Part shown: positions 53,842 to 62,369 of the stretch, one piece after another
Position numbering within the stretch: position 1 is the first letter of the stretch
How the letters are laid out: each line of letters opens with the position of its first letter
Assembly: GCF_002245215.1 (NCBI RefSeq)
Contig: NZ_NPMR01000002.1
Coordinates: 1-64,000 of the forward strand
Length of the DNA stretch: 64,000 nt
Origin: Microbacterium sp. Yaish 1
GTDB lineage: Bacteria; Actinomycetota; Actinomycetes; Actinomycetales; Microbacteriaceae
Reading direction: 5' to 3'
Translations under genes and position numbers: made by a program
Notes under the pieces: model-generated
Seen by the model: only the letters and a program-made list of their open reading frames with translations
The model's database searches: none
What the model was told of the DNA's origin: nothing

Positions 53842-54819
53842 TCAGCGCGTCGACGAGCCGCGCACGATCTCCCAGGGCAGATCGATGACATCGGGCGCCC
53901 CGGCGTCGCGGATGCTGCTGAGGGCCTGGAACATCGCGGCGGGCGCGAGCTCGGGGTGCACGCAGACGTGCGTGACACCGAGGCGCGTGTTGACGGCGCA
54001 GTCGCTCGTGCACAGGGCGACGAACTGCATGTCGCGCGGGATGACGAAGTCCATCTCCTCGAGCTGGAGGTAGATGGCCGGGCCTTCCTCGGCGAACGAG
54101 AAGATCGCGTCGGCGCCTGCGTCGCGCAGCTCGCCGACCCGGCGGGGGAGCGCGCCGTGCTCGGCGTCGAGGTAGGCGACGAGGGGCTCGCGGCCGCGCA
54201 CCGTGCTCCACGCGCGGTACGCGGTCTCGCCGATCTCGTCGCGGGGCGAGCCCGCGTCGTCGACGAGGAACCCGATACGCCGCGCTCCGCCGGTCTCGAG
54301 CAGGGCGAGGGCGGCGCGCACCGCTTCGTCGTACCCCGTCCGGACGGTGATCGACAGCTCGGTGTCGACGTAGAGGTCGTTCGTGGCGACGGGGATGCCG
54401 CGGGCGATGGCCTCGCGCAGCAGCAGGTCGTCGGCGGCCACCTCGGCGAAGTAGACGACGTCGATCTGCGCGCCGCGCAGCAGATCGGGCCGCGCGGCGG
54501 GCAGCATCGTGACCGTGAAGCCCTGATCGGCTGCAGCGCTGACGAGCGCGCCGATGTGCCGGCTGCGATGCAGCGCACCGCGCTTCGAGAGGTCGAGTTC
54601 GGCATCCTGGGGAACGACGAAGCCCACCGACATCGTGCGGCCGCTCCGCAGCGCCGCGGCGTACTTGTTGGGCTGGTATCCGAGCTCGGCCGCGATCGCC
54701 TTGATGCGCTCGCGCGTCTCGGGACGCAGGCTTCCGCGGTCGTTGAGGGCCTGACTGATGGCGGCCGTCGAGACACCCGCGCGCAGCGCGATGTCTTTCA
54801 GGGTCACCTGCCGGGTCAT
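53842..54819 (-). CDS. LacI family transcriptional regulator, coupled to hemA
   Basis: A 325-residue repressor-like protein. The helix-turn-helix is TLKDIALRAGVSTAAISQAL, followed by PNKYAAALRSGRTMSVGFVV, where the hinge is slightly atypical. The sugar-type domain has DLYVDTELSITVRTGYDEAV, ARRIGFLVDDAGSPRDE and NTRLGVTHVCVHPELAPAAM. Its ATG overlaps the hemA stop (ATGA, 54816-54819), so it is made from the hemA transcript. Why a sugar-type regulator is tied to haem synthesis is unclear. It might control hemA, or the distant targets of some carbon source; no target can be shown here. Confidence 0.88.
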   Translation of the reverse strand: MTRQVTLKDIALRAGVSTAAISQALNDRGSLRPETRERIKAIAAELGYQPNKYAAALRSGRTMSVGFVVPQDAELDLSKRGALHRSRHIGALVSAAADQGFTVTMLPAARPDLLRGAQIDVVYFAEVAADDLLLREAIARGIPVATNDLYVDTELSITVRTGYDEAVRAALALLETGGARRIGFLVDDAGSPRDEIGETAYRAWSTVRGREPLVAYLDAEHGALPRRVGELRDAGADAIFSFAEEGPAIYLQLEEMDFVIPRDMQFVALCTSDCAVNTRLGVTHVCVHPELAPAAMFQALSSIRDAGAPDVIDLPWEIVRGSSTR

Positions 54820-56132
54820 GACCGGCCGGCTCCCGCTTCGGTGCCGCCCGGGGCGCGCTCGGTCGGGACGGTGCCGCCCGGCGAGGTCGCTCCGGTCGCG
54901 GCGGGGAAGACCGTCGCCACCGCATCGGCCCAGGCCGCGCCCGAGCCGGAGGACGCGAGGGTGTGACCCTGCGCGATGAGACGGTGCAGCAGCACGCCGG
55001 AGAAGTGCCGCAGCGCCGCCTCGACCTGGGGTGACTCGCCACGCAGCCGGGCACGCTCGAGCTCATCGTCGAGGATGCCCGTGATGTAGCCGCGCATCGC
55101 CACGACGGACGGGGCGACCTCGTGCACGCGCCGCGCCGCCGCGTGGCGGGCCGCAGCGCCGGCGACGATCTCGCGTGCCTCGTCGAGGGTGGCGAACTCG
55201 TCGATCGGGGCGTGGATGCGGATGGTCTCGAGATCGAGCAGCTCGATGTCGGCGACGTCGCGGAGGGCGGGGTCGACGTTGCGGGGCAGCCCGAGGTCGA
55301 TGATCAGCTGCGTGCGATCGGCGCCGGCCCGGCGGGCGGCGTGCTCGGCGGCCGTGAGCGCGTAGGTGTCGGTGGTCGTCGTGCAGGTCACGATGACGTC
55401 GGCGGCGGCCGCCTCATCGGCGTAGTGCTCGGCGTCGACGGCGACGAGGTGCTCGCGCTGCGCGAAGCGGCTGCGGCCCGAGCGCGAGTGCACGCGGACG
55501 TCGACGGCGCCCTTGTCGCGCAGGGCGGCGAGGGATGCCGCGGCGTAGCGGCCGGTGCCCACGAGCAGCACCCGCGCCGCGGACCAGTCCGCCACGCGCG
55601 AGGATGCGAGCTCGAGGGCGAGCCGCACGAGCGAACGGCCCGACTCGCCGATGCGCGTGCTGTTCTTCACGGCGCGCGAGGTCTCGGTGGCCCGCTGGAA
55701 GAGGTGCTCGAGGGGCGCCGTGGTCAGTCCGCCCCGTCGCGCGTCGTCGAGCGCGCGGCGCACCTGGCCGGCGATCTCGTCCTCGCCGACGGCGACCGAG
55801 TCGAGGCCGGACGCCACCGAGAAGAGGTGGTGGGCGACCTTGTTGCCGTGGGCGAAGTCGACGGTCTCGCGGACGGTGCGGTAGGGGAGATCGCTCAGCT
55901 TCGCGATCTCTTCCATCGCGGCGTCCATCGCCGGGATCGTCGAGGGGACGTCGGCGTCGTCGCGCAGGTCGAAGTACGCCTCGAAGCGGTTGCAGGTCGC
56001 GAGGACCACGGCACCCTGGATGGCGTCATGGGCCTGTGTCAACCGGGTGCCGACTTCGTCTCCGATGACGGAGAGTCGCTCGAGTGAAGCGAGCGGCGTG
56101 GAGCGCTGATGCGCGGTGAGAGCGACGAGCAC
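54816..56132 (-). CDS. hemA: Glutamyl-tRNA reductase
   Basis: A 438-residue enzyme that reduces Glu-tRNA(Glu) to glutamate-1-semialdehyde with NADPH, the first step of the C5 haem pathway. The catalytic cysteine is C50 in VVLATCNRFEAYFDLR. GEDEIAGQVRRALDDAR, the NADPH motif VLLVGTGRYAAASLAALRD and LIIDLGLPRNVDPALRD follow. The last about 30 residues are a Gly/Pro-rich tail (TGATSPGGTVPTERAPGGTE). It starts at a GTG, with a TATACT -10 on the minus strand at 56167-56162. It is divergent from the hemE cluster. A LacI gene overlaps its 3' end. Confidence 0.93.
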   Translation of the reverse strand: MLVALTAHQRSTPLASLERLSVIGDEVGTRLTQAHDAIQGAVVLATCNRFEAYFDLRDDADVPSTIPAMDAAMEEIAKLSDLPYRTVRETVDFAHGNKVAHHLFSVASGLDSVAVGEDEIAGQVRRALDDARRGGLTTAPLEHLFQRATETSRAVKNSTRIGESGRSLVRLALELASSRVADWSAARVLLVGTGRYAAASLAALRDKGAVDVRVHSRSGRSRFAQREHLVAVDAEHYADEAAAADVIVTCTTTTDTYALTAAEHAARRAGADRTQLIIDLGLPRNVDPALRDVADIELLDLETIRIHAPIDEFATLDEAREIVAGAAARHAAARRVHEVAPSVVAMRGYITGILDDELERARLRGESPQVEAALRHFSGVLLHRLIAQGHTLASSGSGAAWADAVATVFPAATGATSPGGTVPTERAPGGTEAGAGRS

Positions 56133-56188
56133 GTGCGGAAGAACCCCCTGGAATCGTGACTAGTATATCGATTAACTCATTCGAGGAG
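56133..56188. promoter_or_regulatory. Divergent hemA/hemE promoter region
   Basis: AT-rich ACTAGTATATCGATTAACTC (56159-56178) stands out in this G+C-rich DNA. TATACT reads toward hemA (56167-56162), and TAGTAT (56161-56166) reads toward hemE. GTATATCGATTAAC is a CG-centred partial palindrome of the kind bound by LacI proteins. GAGGAG (56183-56188) is a good ribosome site for hemE if translation starts at the ATT at 56195. Confidence 0.6.
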
Positions 56189-57319
56189 ATCATCATTCCG
56201 GCATCCGCCCACCCTCTCGTCACGCACGCCACCGGCACGAGCCGGCTCGTGCGCACCCTGCTCGGCGAACGCGTCGAGAAGACCCCCGTCTGGTTCATGC
56301 GCCAGGCCGGCCGGTCACTGCCCGAATACCGTGCGCTGCGCTCGCAGGGCACGATGCTCGACGCCTGCCTGACGCCCGAGCTCGCCAGCGAGATCACCCT
56401 CCAGCCGGTGCGCCGCCACGGCGTCGACGCGGCCATCTTCTTCAGCGACATCATCGTGCCGCTGGCGATCCTCGGCATCGAGGTGGAGATCGCGGCCGGC
56501 CGCGGACCCGTCTTCGCCCAGCCGCTGCGGACGGCGGCCGACATCGCCCGCGCGGTCGAGATCGATCCCGCGCTCGTGCGCGAGCGCGGCGAGGCGATCG
56601 CCCGCGCCGTCGAACTGACGACCGGGATGCTGGCCCAGGAGTCCGAGTCGCGCGGCGAGCCACTGCCGCTCATCGGCTTCGCCGGAGCCCCGTTCACCCT
56701 CGCCGCGTACCTCGTCGAGGGCGGACCGTCGAAGGACCACCTGGCCGCCCGCCGTCTGATCCACGAGGACCCGGCTGCCTGGCGAGCGCTGACGGAGTGG
56801 CTCGCCCGCGTGACGGGGGAGTTCCTCGCACTGCAGGTCGAGTCCGGCGCCAGCGCCGCGCAACTGTTCGACTCGTGGGCGGGAGGCCTGCCCCCCGAGG
56901 ACTACCGCGCGGCGGCGCTGCCGGCGTCGGCGGCCTCGTTCGAAGCCGTGCGCGCGCTCCCGGTCCCCGCCGGCGCGGGCATCGACCACATCCCGCTCGT
57001 GCACTTCGGCGTCGGCACGGGCGAGATCCTGCGCGACATGGCGTCGATCGGCATCGATGCGCTCGGTGTCGACTACCGCGTGCCGCTCGACGAGGCCGCT
57101 CGTCGGGTCGGTGGCGGCCTGACGCTGCAGGGCAACCTCGACCCCGCCCTGCTCTTCGCGCCGGCCGAGGTCCGCGACGCGGCGATCGTGCGCATCCTCG
57201 AGGCCGGGCGCGCGGCACGCGCGCACGTGTTCAACCTGGGTCACGGAGTGCCCATGGAAGCGGATCCCGACGCGATCAGCTCCGTCGTGCGCACCGTCCA
57301 CGCGTGGCGGTCGGCATGA
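56156..57319 (+). CDS. hemE: Uroporphyrinogen decarboxylase
   Basis: A barrel enzyme that removes four carboxyl groups from uroporphyrinogen III to give coproporphyrinogen III. Signature: KTPVWFMRQAGRSLPEYRAL, the catalytic-loop aspartate in IFFSDIIVPLAILGIEVE, GFAGAPFTLAAYLVEGG and the late FNLGHGVPMEADPDAI. The start is uncertain. The only usual start codon upstream of the conserved region is a GTG at 56156 with a weak ribosome site, giving 387 residues. The GAGGAG at 56183 points instead to the ATT at 56195, which would give 374 residues and match the usual N-terminus. The stop overlaps the next gene by ATGA. Confidence 0.92.
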   Translation: MTSISINSFEEIIIPASAHPLVTHATGTSRLVRTLLGERVEKTPVWFMRQAGRSLPEYRALRSQGTMLDACLTPELASEITLQPVRRHGVDAAIFFSDIIVPLAILGIEVEIAAGRGPVFAQPLRTAADIARAVEIDPALVRERGEAIARAVELTTGMLAQESESRGEPLPLIGFAGAPFTLAAYLVEGGPSKDHLAARRLIHEDPAAWRALTEWLARVTGEFLALQVESGASAAQLFDSWAGGLPPEDYRAAALPASAASFEAVRALPVPAGAGIDHIPLVHFGVGTGEILRDMASIGIDALGVDYRVPLDEAARRVGGGLTLQGNLDPALLFAPAEVRDAAIVRILEAGRAARAHVFNLGHGVPMEADPDAISSVVRTVHAWRSA

Positions 57320-58722
57320 CGGTCGAGACCGACGTCGTCATCGTCGGGGCCGGCATCGCCGGACTCGTCGTCGCGCTCGAGGCCGTGACGGCGGGCGCGC
57401 GCGCCACCGTCGTCGAGTCGGACGACCAGATCGGCGGGATGCTGCGCCCCGGACGCATCGCCGGCGTCGACATCGACCTGGGGGCGGAGTCCTTCGCGAA
57501 GCGCACCGACGCAGTGCCGCGACTCATCGCCGATTTCGCCCTGCCGCTCGATGTCGTCGCACCGAGGTCGGGTCCGGCTCACCTGGTCTCGCAGCACGGC
57601 GTCGGCCTGCCCGGCGCCCGCTGGAGCCGGCTGCCGCTGCCGCGACGCACGGTGATCGGCATCCCGGCCGACCCGCTGGCTCCCGACGTCGTCGCGATCA
57701 TCGGCGAGCGCGCGGCCGAGCGGGCCGCAGCCGAGGTGCTCGACGCACCCATCGATCCCACCGCCTCGCTCGCCGATGTCGTCGAAGAGCGCCTGGGCGA
57801 AGCGCTCCTCCGCGACCTCGTGGATCCGCTCTGCCGCAGCATCTACTCGCAGCCCGCTGCCGCCGTCCCCCTGCCGCGCCTGCACCCGAGGATGTGGTCG
57901 GCGTTCGAGCGCACCGGCTCGCTGCTCGCCGCGGCGGCGGAGGTCGCCCCGAATGCTCCGGGTGGAACCGCCGTCGGCGGAATCTCCGGGGGCATGTGGC
58001 GACTCGCCGACACCGTCGCACGCCTGGCCGTCGAACGCGGCGCCGTGATCCGCACCGGCACGGCGGTCGGCCGGGTCGACCGCGCATCCGGCCCCGGCGT
58101 CGCGGTGACGCTCGCGGACGGCGAGACGATCCGTGCCGAGCGGGTCGTCATCGCGACCGGCCCGCGAGGTGCCGCGGCCCTGCTCGGGCAGGACAGCGGT
58201 GCCATCGACGCGGCCGCGACGGCTCCGATCCAGCCCGCGGTCCGGCTGCTCACCGCCGCGGTCACCTCCGCAGACCTCGCGGCGGAGCCCGTCGGATCGG
58301 GGGTCATCGTCGCTCCTGACGCGCGCACCGCGGCCAAGGCCCTGACCCATATCGATGCGAAGTGGGCCTGGGCCCGCGAGGCGCTGCCGGAGGGGACGCA
58401 CCTCGTCCGCCTGTCGGCGCGCGCCGACGACACCGCGGGCCTCGACTCCGCCGCGGCCGTGGCGCGCGAGATCTCCCACCTCACGGGCGCTCGCGTCGAC
58501 CGCGGTGACATCGGGGAGATCATCACCACCCGATGGCGCGACGCCGTCGTGCCGGCCGAGTCCGACGCCTGGACGGCGACCGTCAGGGATGCCGCAGCCC
58601 GCGGCATCCACGTCACCGGAGCCGTCGCGGCCGGTACCGGACTCGCCTCCGTCATCCCGCACGCCCGCGCCCTCGCGCACGACCTCTTCGCCGCTCCCTC
58701 CGTTCGAAAGGACTCCCGATGA
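57316..58722 (+). CDS. hemY: Coproporphyrinogen III oxidase (HemY/CgoX), FAD-dependent
   Basis: A 468-residue flavoprotein. The dinucleotide-binding motif is DVVIVGAGIAGLVVALEA, with the second part GGMLRPGRIAGVDIDLGAES. Later segments are VDPLCRSIYSQPA, GISGGMWRLADTVAR, ERVVIATGPRGAAALLG and the terminal VTGAVAAGTGLASVIPHAR. In actinobacteria, which use the coproporphyrin route, HemY oxidises coproporphyrinogen III to coproporphyrin III. Its ATG overlaps the hemE stop (57316-57319) and its stop overlaps the hemQ start, so the enzymes are coupled. A HemQ gene next door supports the coproporphyrin assignment over protoporphyrinogen oxidase. Confidence 0.92.
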   Translation: MTVETDVVIVGAGIAGLVVALEAVTAGARATVVESDDQIGGMLRPGRIAGVDIDLGAESFAKRTDAVPRLIADFALPLDVVAPRSGPAHLVSQHGVGLPGARWSRLPLPRRTVIGIPADPLAPDVVAIIGERAAERAAAEVLDAPIDPTASLADVVEERLGEALLRDLVDPLCRSIYSQPAAAVPLPRLHPRMWSAFERTGSLLAAAAEVAPNAPGGTAVGGISGGMWRLADTVARLAVERGAVIRTGTAVGRVDRASGPGVAVTLADGETIRAERVVIATGPRGAAALLGQDSGAIDAAATAPIQPAVRLLTAAVTSADLAAEPVGSGVIVAPDARTAAKALTHIDAKWAWAREALPEGTHLVRLSARADDTAGLDSAAAVAREISHLTGARVDRGDIGEIITTRWRDAVVPAESDAWTATVRDAAARGIHVTGAVAAGTGLASVIPHARALAHDLFAAPSVRKDSR

Positions 58723-59411
58723 CCGAAGAACAGATCCCGCTCGGTTACACCCTCTTCGCGATCCTCTCCGGTCCGCGACCGCGTCACCAGGCGCCCACCG
58801 ACGCCGACCTGGCCGAGCTCGAGCGCGTCGTGGCCGGACTGCCCGAGGCCGGCGTCACCGTGCGCGGACTGTACGACGTCACCGGCATGCGCGCGGGCGC
58901 CGACCTGATGGTGTGGCTGCACACGGCGCCCCGGTCCGACGACGACCCGGCCGCCCTGCAGCGCGCGCTGCGCGAACTGCGCCGCACGGCGGCCCTCGCG
59001 TCCTTCGACCTGGAATGGAGCGCCATGGGCGTCCATCGCGAGGCGGAGTTCAACAAGCGGCACGTGCCGGGCTATCTGCGAGGTGAGCAGGCCCGCGACT
59101 GGTTGTGCCTCTACCCGTTCGTGCGCAGCTACGAGTGGTACCTGCTGCCCGAGGAGGAGCGCTCGGCGATGCTCGCCCAGCACGGCCGCCAGGGCGCGAA
59201 GTTCCGGGACGTCGTCGCCAACACCGTCTCGACCTTCGCCCTGAGTGACTACGAGTGGCTGCTGCCCCTCGAGAGCGACGAACTGATCAGCCTCGTCGAC
59301 CTCATGCGCGACCTGCGCGCCACCGATGCGCGGCGGCACGTCCGCGAAGAGGTGCCCTTCTACACCGGCCGACGCGTCGAGGTGTCCGAGCTGGCGGAGG
59401 TGCTGTCCTGA
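58719..59411 (+). CDS. hemQ: Coproheme decarboxylase (HemQ/ChdC)
   Basis: A 230-residue chlorite-dismutase-fold enzyme that converts iron-coproporphyrin III (coproheme) to haem b using peroxide. Conserved parts: GLYDVTGMRAGADLMVWLHT, HREAEFNKRHVPGYL, LYPFVRSYEWYLLP with the tyrosine region used in catalysis, AMLAQHGRQGAKFRDVVANT and FALSDYEWLLPLESDE. It is the defining enzyme of the coproporphyrin-dependent pathway of Gram-positive bacteria. The ATG at 58719 overlaps the hemY stop by ATGA. Its own TGA shares one base with the ferrochelatase ATG (59411). Confidence 0.94.
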   Translation: MTEEQIPLGYTLFAILSGPRPRHQAPTDADLAELERVVAGLPEAGVTVRGLYDVTGMRAGADLMVWLHTAPRSDDDPAALQRALRELRRTAALASFDLEWSAMGVHREAEFNKRHVPGYLRGEQARDWLCLYPFVRSYEWYLLPEEERSAMLAQHGRQGAKFRDVVANTVSTFALSDYEWLLPLESDELISLVDLMRDLRATDARRHVREEVPFYTGRRVEVSELAEVLS

Positions 59412-60625
59412 TGAGCGCGAGCGAGTTCCGTCCCAAGCCCCCGCGCGCCCAGAGCGCGCCGCCGTGCGCCCCCGGCTGCGCGGTTCCTGCCGCCGGTCCC
59501 GCGTCGTGCGGGGGAGCGCCGCACGTGAGCGAGCCCACGTCGTACGACGCGCTCCTCCTCCTCGGTTTCGGCGGCCCCGAGGGCCAGGACGACGTCCTGC
59601 CGTTCCTGCGCAACGTCACCGCCGGTCGCGGCATCCCCGACGAGCGCCTCGAAGAGGTCGCTCACCACTACCGTCACTTCGGCGGCGTGTCTCCCATCAA
59701 TCAGCACAACCGCGAGCTGAAGGCCGCCCTCGAGGCAGAGATCGCCGCGCGCGGCCTCGGCCTGCCGGTCTACTGGGGCAACCGCAACTGGATGCCGTAC
59801 GTCGACGACGCGCTGCGCGAGCTCCACGCCGACGGCCACCGTCGCGTCATCGCGATCGCCACGAGCGCCTACAGCTCGTACTCCTCGTGCCGCCAGTACC
59901 GCGAAGACCTGGCCGACGCCATGGAGGCGACGGGTCTGGCGGGTGAGGTCGAGATCGACAAGGTCCGACAGTTCTTCGACCACCCCGGGTTCGTCGCCCC
60001 CTTCGTCGACGGCATCCGCGATGGACTCGCGAAGGTCCGTGAGCGCGGGATCGCCGACGAAGACATCGAGATCCTCTTCTCGACGCACTCGATCCCGAAC
60101 TCCGACGCCGACCGTTCCGGCCCGCCCGAGCGCCGCTTCGGACCCGGTGGCGCGTATGTCGCGCAGCACACGGCGGTCGCCGAGGCGATCGTGGCCGAGC
60201 TCGGCACGACGAGCCCCTGGCAGCTGGTGTTCCAGAGCCGGTCGGGCCCGCCGTCCGTGCCGTGGCTCGAGCCCGACATCAACGATGCGATCGCCGAGCT
60301 TCCCGCCGCGGGACGCAAGGCGGTGCTGATCGTGCCGCTCGGGTTCGTCAGCGACCACATGGAGGTGCTCTGGGACCTCGACACCGAAGCGATGGAGACC
60401 GCCGAGGAGCATGGGCTGTTCGCGGTGCGCACCGCGTCGCCCAGCACCCACCCGGCCTACGTCGCGGGTCTGGTCGACCTCGTCGAGGAGCGGGTCAACG
60501 GAACGCCCGTCGACGAGCGCCCCGCGGTGACGTCGCTCGGGCCCTGGTACGACGTGTGCCGACCGGGATGCTGCGAGAACAAGCGTCTGGGCTTCCAGCC
60601 GGCGCTCGCGGGGGTGGCGCCGTGA
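59411..60625 (+). CDS. hemH: Coproporphyrin ferrochelatase (HemH/CpfC)
   Basis: An enzyme that inserts Fe2+ into coproporphyrin III. Conserved parts: YDALLLLGFGGPEGQDDVLP, HHYRHFGGVSPINQHNRELK, FSTHSIPNSDADRSGP and VLIVPLGFVSDHMEVLWDLD (metal-site His and Glu). A C-terminal cysteine cluster in VCRPGCCENKRLGFQ fits the [2Fe-2S] centre known in actinobacterial ferrochelatases. From the ATG at 59411 (404 residues) it has an unusual 38-residue N-terminal extension with three cysteines (CAPGCAVPAAGPASCGG). A GTG at 59525 with GGGGGAG eight bases upstream would remove it (366 residues). The TGATG overlap with hemQ favours the first start. Confidence 0.92.
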   Translation: MSASEFRPKPPRAQSAPPCAPGCAVPAAGPASCGGAPHVSEPTSYDALLLLGFGGPEGQDDVLPFLRNVTAGRGIPDERLEEVAHHYRHFGGVSPINQHNRELKAALEAEIAARGLGLPVYWGNRNWMPYVDDALRELHADGHRRVIAIATSAYSSYSSCRQYREDLADAMEATGLAGEVEIDKVRQFFDHPGFVAPFVDGIRDGLAKVRERGIADEDIEILFSTHSIPNSDADRSGPPERRFGPGGAYVAQHTAVAEAIVAELGTTSPWQLVFQSRSGPPSVPWLEPDINDAIAELPAAGRKAVLIVPLGFVSDHMEVLWDLDTEAMETAEEHGLFAVRTASPSTHPAYVAGLVDLVEERVNGTPVDERPAVTSLGPWYDVCRPGCCENKRLGFQPALAGVAP

Positions 60626-61602
60626 CAGCCGGCACTCACGCCGCCGACGCGACCGCCGTTCCCGTCCTGCGTCTCGGGACCCGCGCGAGCCTGCTCGCCA
60701 CGACTCAGTCGCGCCATGTCGCCGACGCGATCACGGATGCCACGGGCATCGCCGTCGAGCTCGTCGAGATCACCACTGACGGCGATGTCCTGACCGGCTC
60801 GCTCGCGCAGATGGGCGGTACCGGTGTGTTCGCCACCGCCTTGCGCGAGGCGCTGCTGCGGGGCGACTGCGACCTCGTCGTGCACTCGATGAAGGACCTT
60901 CCCACGGCGCCCTACCCGGGACTGACGATCGGTGCCGTGCCGCCACGGGCTCCGCAGCGCGACGTGCTGTGCGGTCCGACCCCCGAGACCACTCTCGACG
61001 GTCTGCCCGAGGGGTCCGTCATCGGCACCGGGTCGCCGCGCCGCGTCGCCCAGGTGCTGCGCCGCCGACCCGATCTGCGGGTGCGCGACATCCGCGGGAA
61101 CATCGACACGCGCCTGCGGAAGATGCGCGATGGGGAGTACGACGCCATCGTCCTCGCCGAGGCGGGGCTTCGGCGCATCGAGCGCGACGCGGTCATCGGC
61201 GAGGTCTTCGGACTCGACCGGTGGCCGACGTCGGCCGGTCAGGGAGCCCTCGCGGTCGAGATCCGCACGGTCGACCTCGACGGGCCGATCGGTCGCGCGG
61301 TCTCGCTGATCGACGACGCCGAGTCGTCGTCGCGCGCCCTCCTCGAGCGCGCGGTGCTCCGCCGACTCGAGGCAGGGTGCGCGGCGCCGGTGGGGATCTC
61401 GGTCACCGGGCTCGCGGCCGAGTCCGTCTTCGTCGCCGAGGTCTACGCGCCCGGGGGCGACCGCACGGTGCGCGCCCAGCGCGCCCTGCGCGCCGACCTG
61501 ACCTCCGAGGGCGAGCGCGAGTCGGTCGCCGCCGACGTCGTCGCCGAGCTGCTGGACGGCGGTGCCGCGGACATCGCCGATCTGCCGGGGACGAGCCGAT
61601 GA
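60622..61602 (+). CDS. hemC: Hydroxymethylbilane synthase (porphobilinogen deaminase)
   Basis: A 326-residue enzyme that joins four porphobilinogens into hydroxymethylbilane. Conserved parts: [74 protein letters not shown] and [10 protein letters not shown]. The cysteine that holds the dipyrromethane cofactor is in [11 protein letters not shown]. The GTG at 60622 overlaps the ferrochelatase stop (GTGA) and lies a short way before the conserved start. Its stop overlaps hemD by ATGA. Confidence 0.95.
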   Translation: MTAGTHAADATAVPVLRLGTRASLLATTQSRHVADAITDATGIAVELVEITTDGDVLTGSLAQMGGTGVFATALREALLRGDCDLVVHSMKDLPTAPYPGLTIGAVPPRAPQRDVLCGPTPETTLDGLPEGSVIGTGSPRRVAQVLRRRPDLRVRDIRGNIDTRLRKMRDGEYDAIVLAEAGLRRIERDAVIGEVFGLDRWPTSAGQGALAVEIRTVDLDGPIGRAVSLIDDAESSSRALLERAVLRRLEAGCAAPVGISVTGLAAESVFVAEVYAPGGDRTVRAQRALRADLTSEGERESVAADVVAELLDGGAADIADLPGTSR

Positions 61603-62369
61603 CGGGCGGTCTGCGCGGGCGCCGCATCCTGATCCCCCGCGGCGGCGCCTGGGGAGAGCGCGTGCGCGCCGAGGTCGAGCGCCGCGGCGCGACGGGCGTG
61701 ATCGCGCCCCTCATCGAGTCGCGGCCCCCACGCGACCTCGCGGCCCGCGACGCGGCCTTCGCCGCTCTGGCGGCGGGGGAGTACGCCTGGGTCTTCATTA
61801 CGAGCGCGGCCACCGTCGAGCAGCTCGTCGCGCAGCAGGTGAGCATCCCGATCGGAACGCGCATCGCCGCGGTCGGGCGGCCGACCGCGCGCGCCGTGGC
61901 CGATGCCGGCTTCGAGGTCGAGTTCGTGCCGGTCGGCACCTCGTCCGCGACGAACATGATCGCGCAGTGGTGCGCCGGCCGCTCGCCGCGATCGACGGGA
62001 CGCTGTCTCGTGCTCCGATCCGACCTCGCGATGGCCGTCATCAGCGACGAGCTCGAGCTCCAGGGCTACGAGGTCGACGTCTGCATCGCGTACCGGACGG
62101 TGGGGGTCGATCTCACTCCCGAGATCGCCGAAGAGGTGCGCACCGGGAAGATCGACACCGTGCTCCTCACGTCGCTCAGCGTCGGGCGCGAGCTCCGCCG
62201 CCAGGTCGGCATCCCCGGGCCCGAGGTGTTCATCGCCTCGATCGGTCCCGGCACCACGCGCGACGCCGAGAAGCTCGGCTACACCGTGCACCACACCGCA
62301 CACTCGCAGAGCGTCGACGCCCTCATCGCGGAGCTCGACGCGCGACCCGCACCAGAGGATTCCCCATGA
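61599..62369 (+). CDS. hemD: Uroporphyrinogen-III synthase
   Basis: A 256-residue two-domain enzyme that closes hydroxymethylbilane with inversion of ring D to uroporphyrinogen III. The family is weakly conserved. Visible marks are [16 protein letters not shown] at the start, [16 protein letters not shown], the hinge residues [47 protein letters not shown] and the late [17 protein letters not shown]. It is tightly placed between hemC and hemB, with ATGA overlaps on both sides, which supports the assignment. No fusion to a methyltransferase is present. Confidence 0.92.
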   Translation: MTGGLRGRRILIPRGGAWGERVRAEVERRGATGVIAPLIESRPPRDLAARDAAFAALAAGEYAWVFITSAATVEQLVAQQVSIPIGTRIAAVGRPTARAVADAGFEVEFVPVGTSSATNMIAQWCAGRSPRSTGRCLVLRSDLAMAVISDELELQGYEVDVCIAYRTVGVDLTPEIAEEVRTGKIDTVLLTSLSVGRELRRQVGIPGPEVFIASIGPGTTRDAEKLGYTVHHTAHSQSVDALIAELDARPAPEDSP

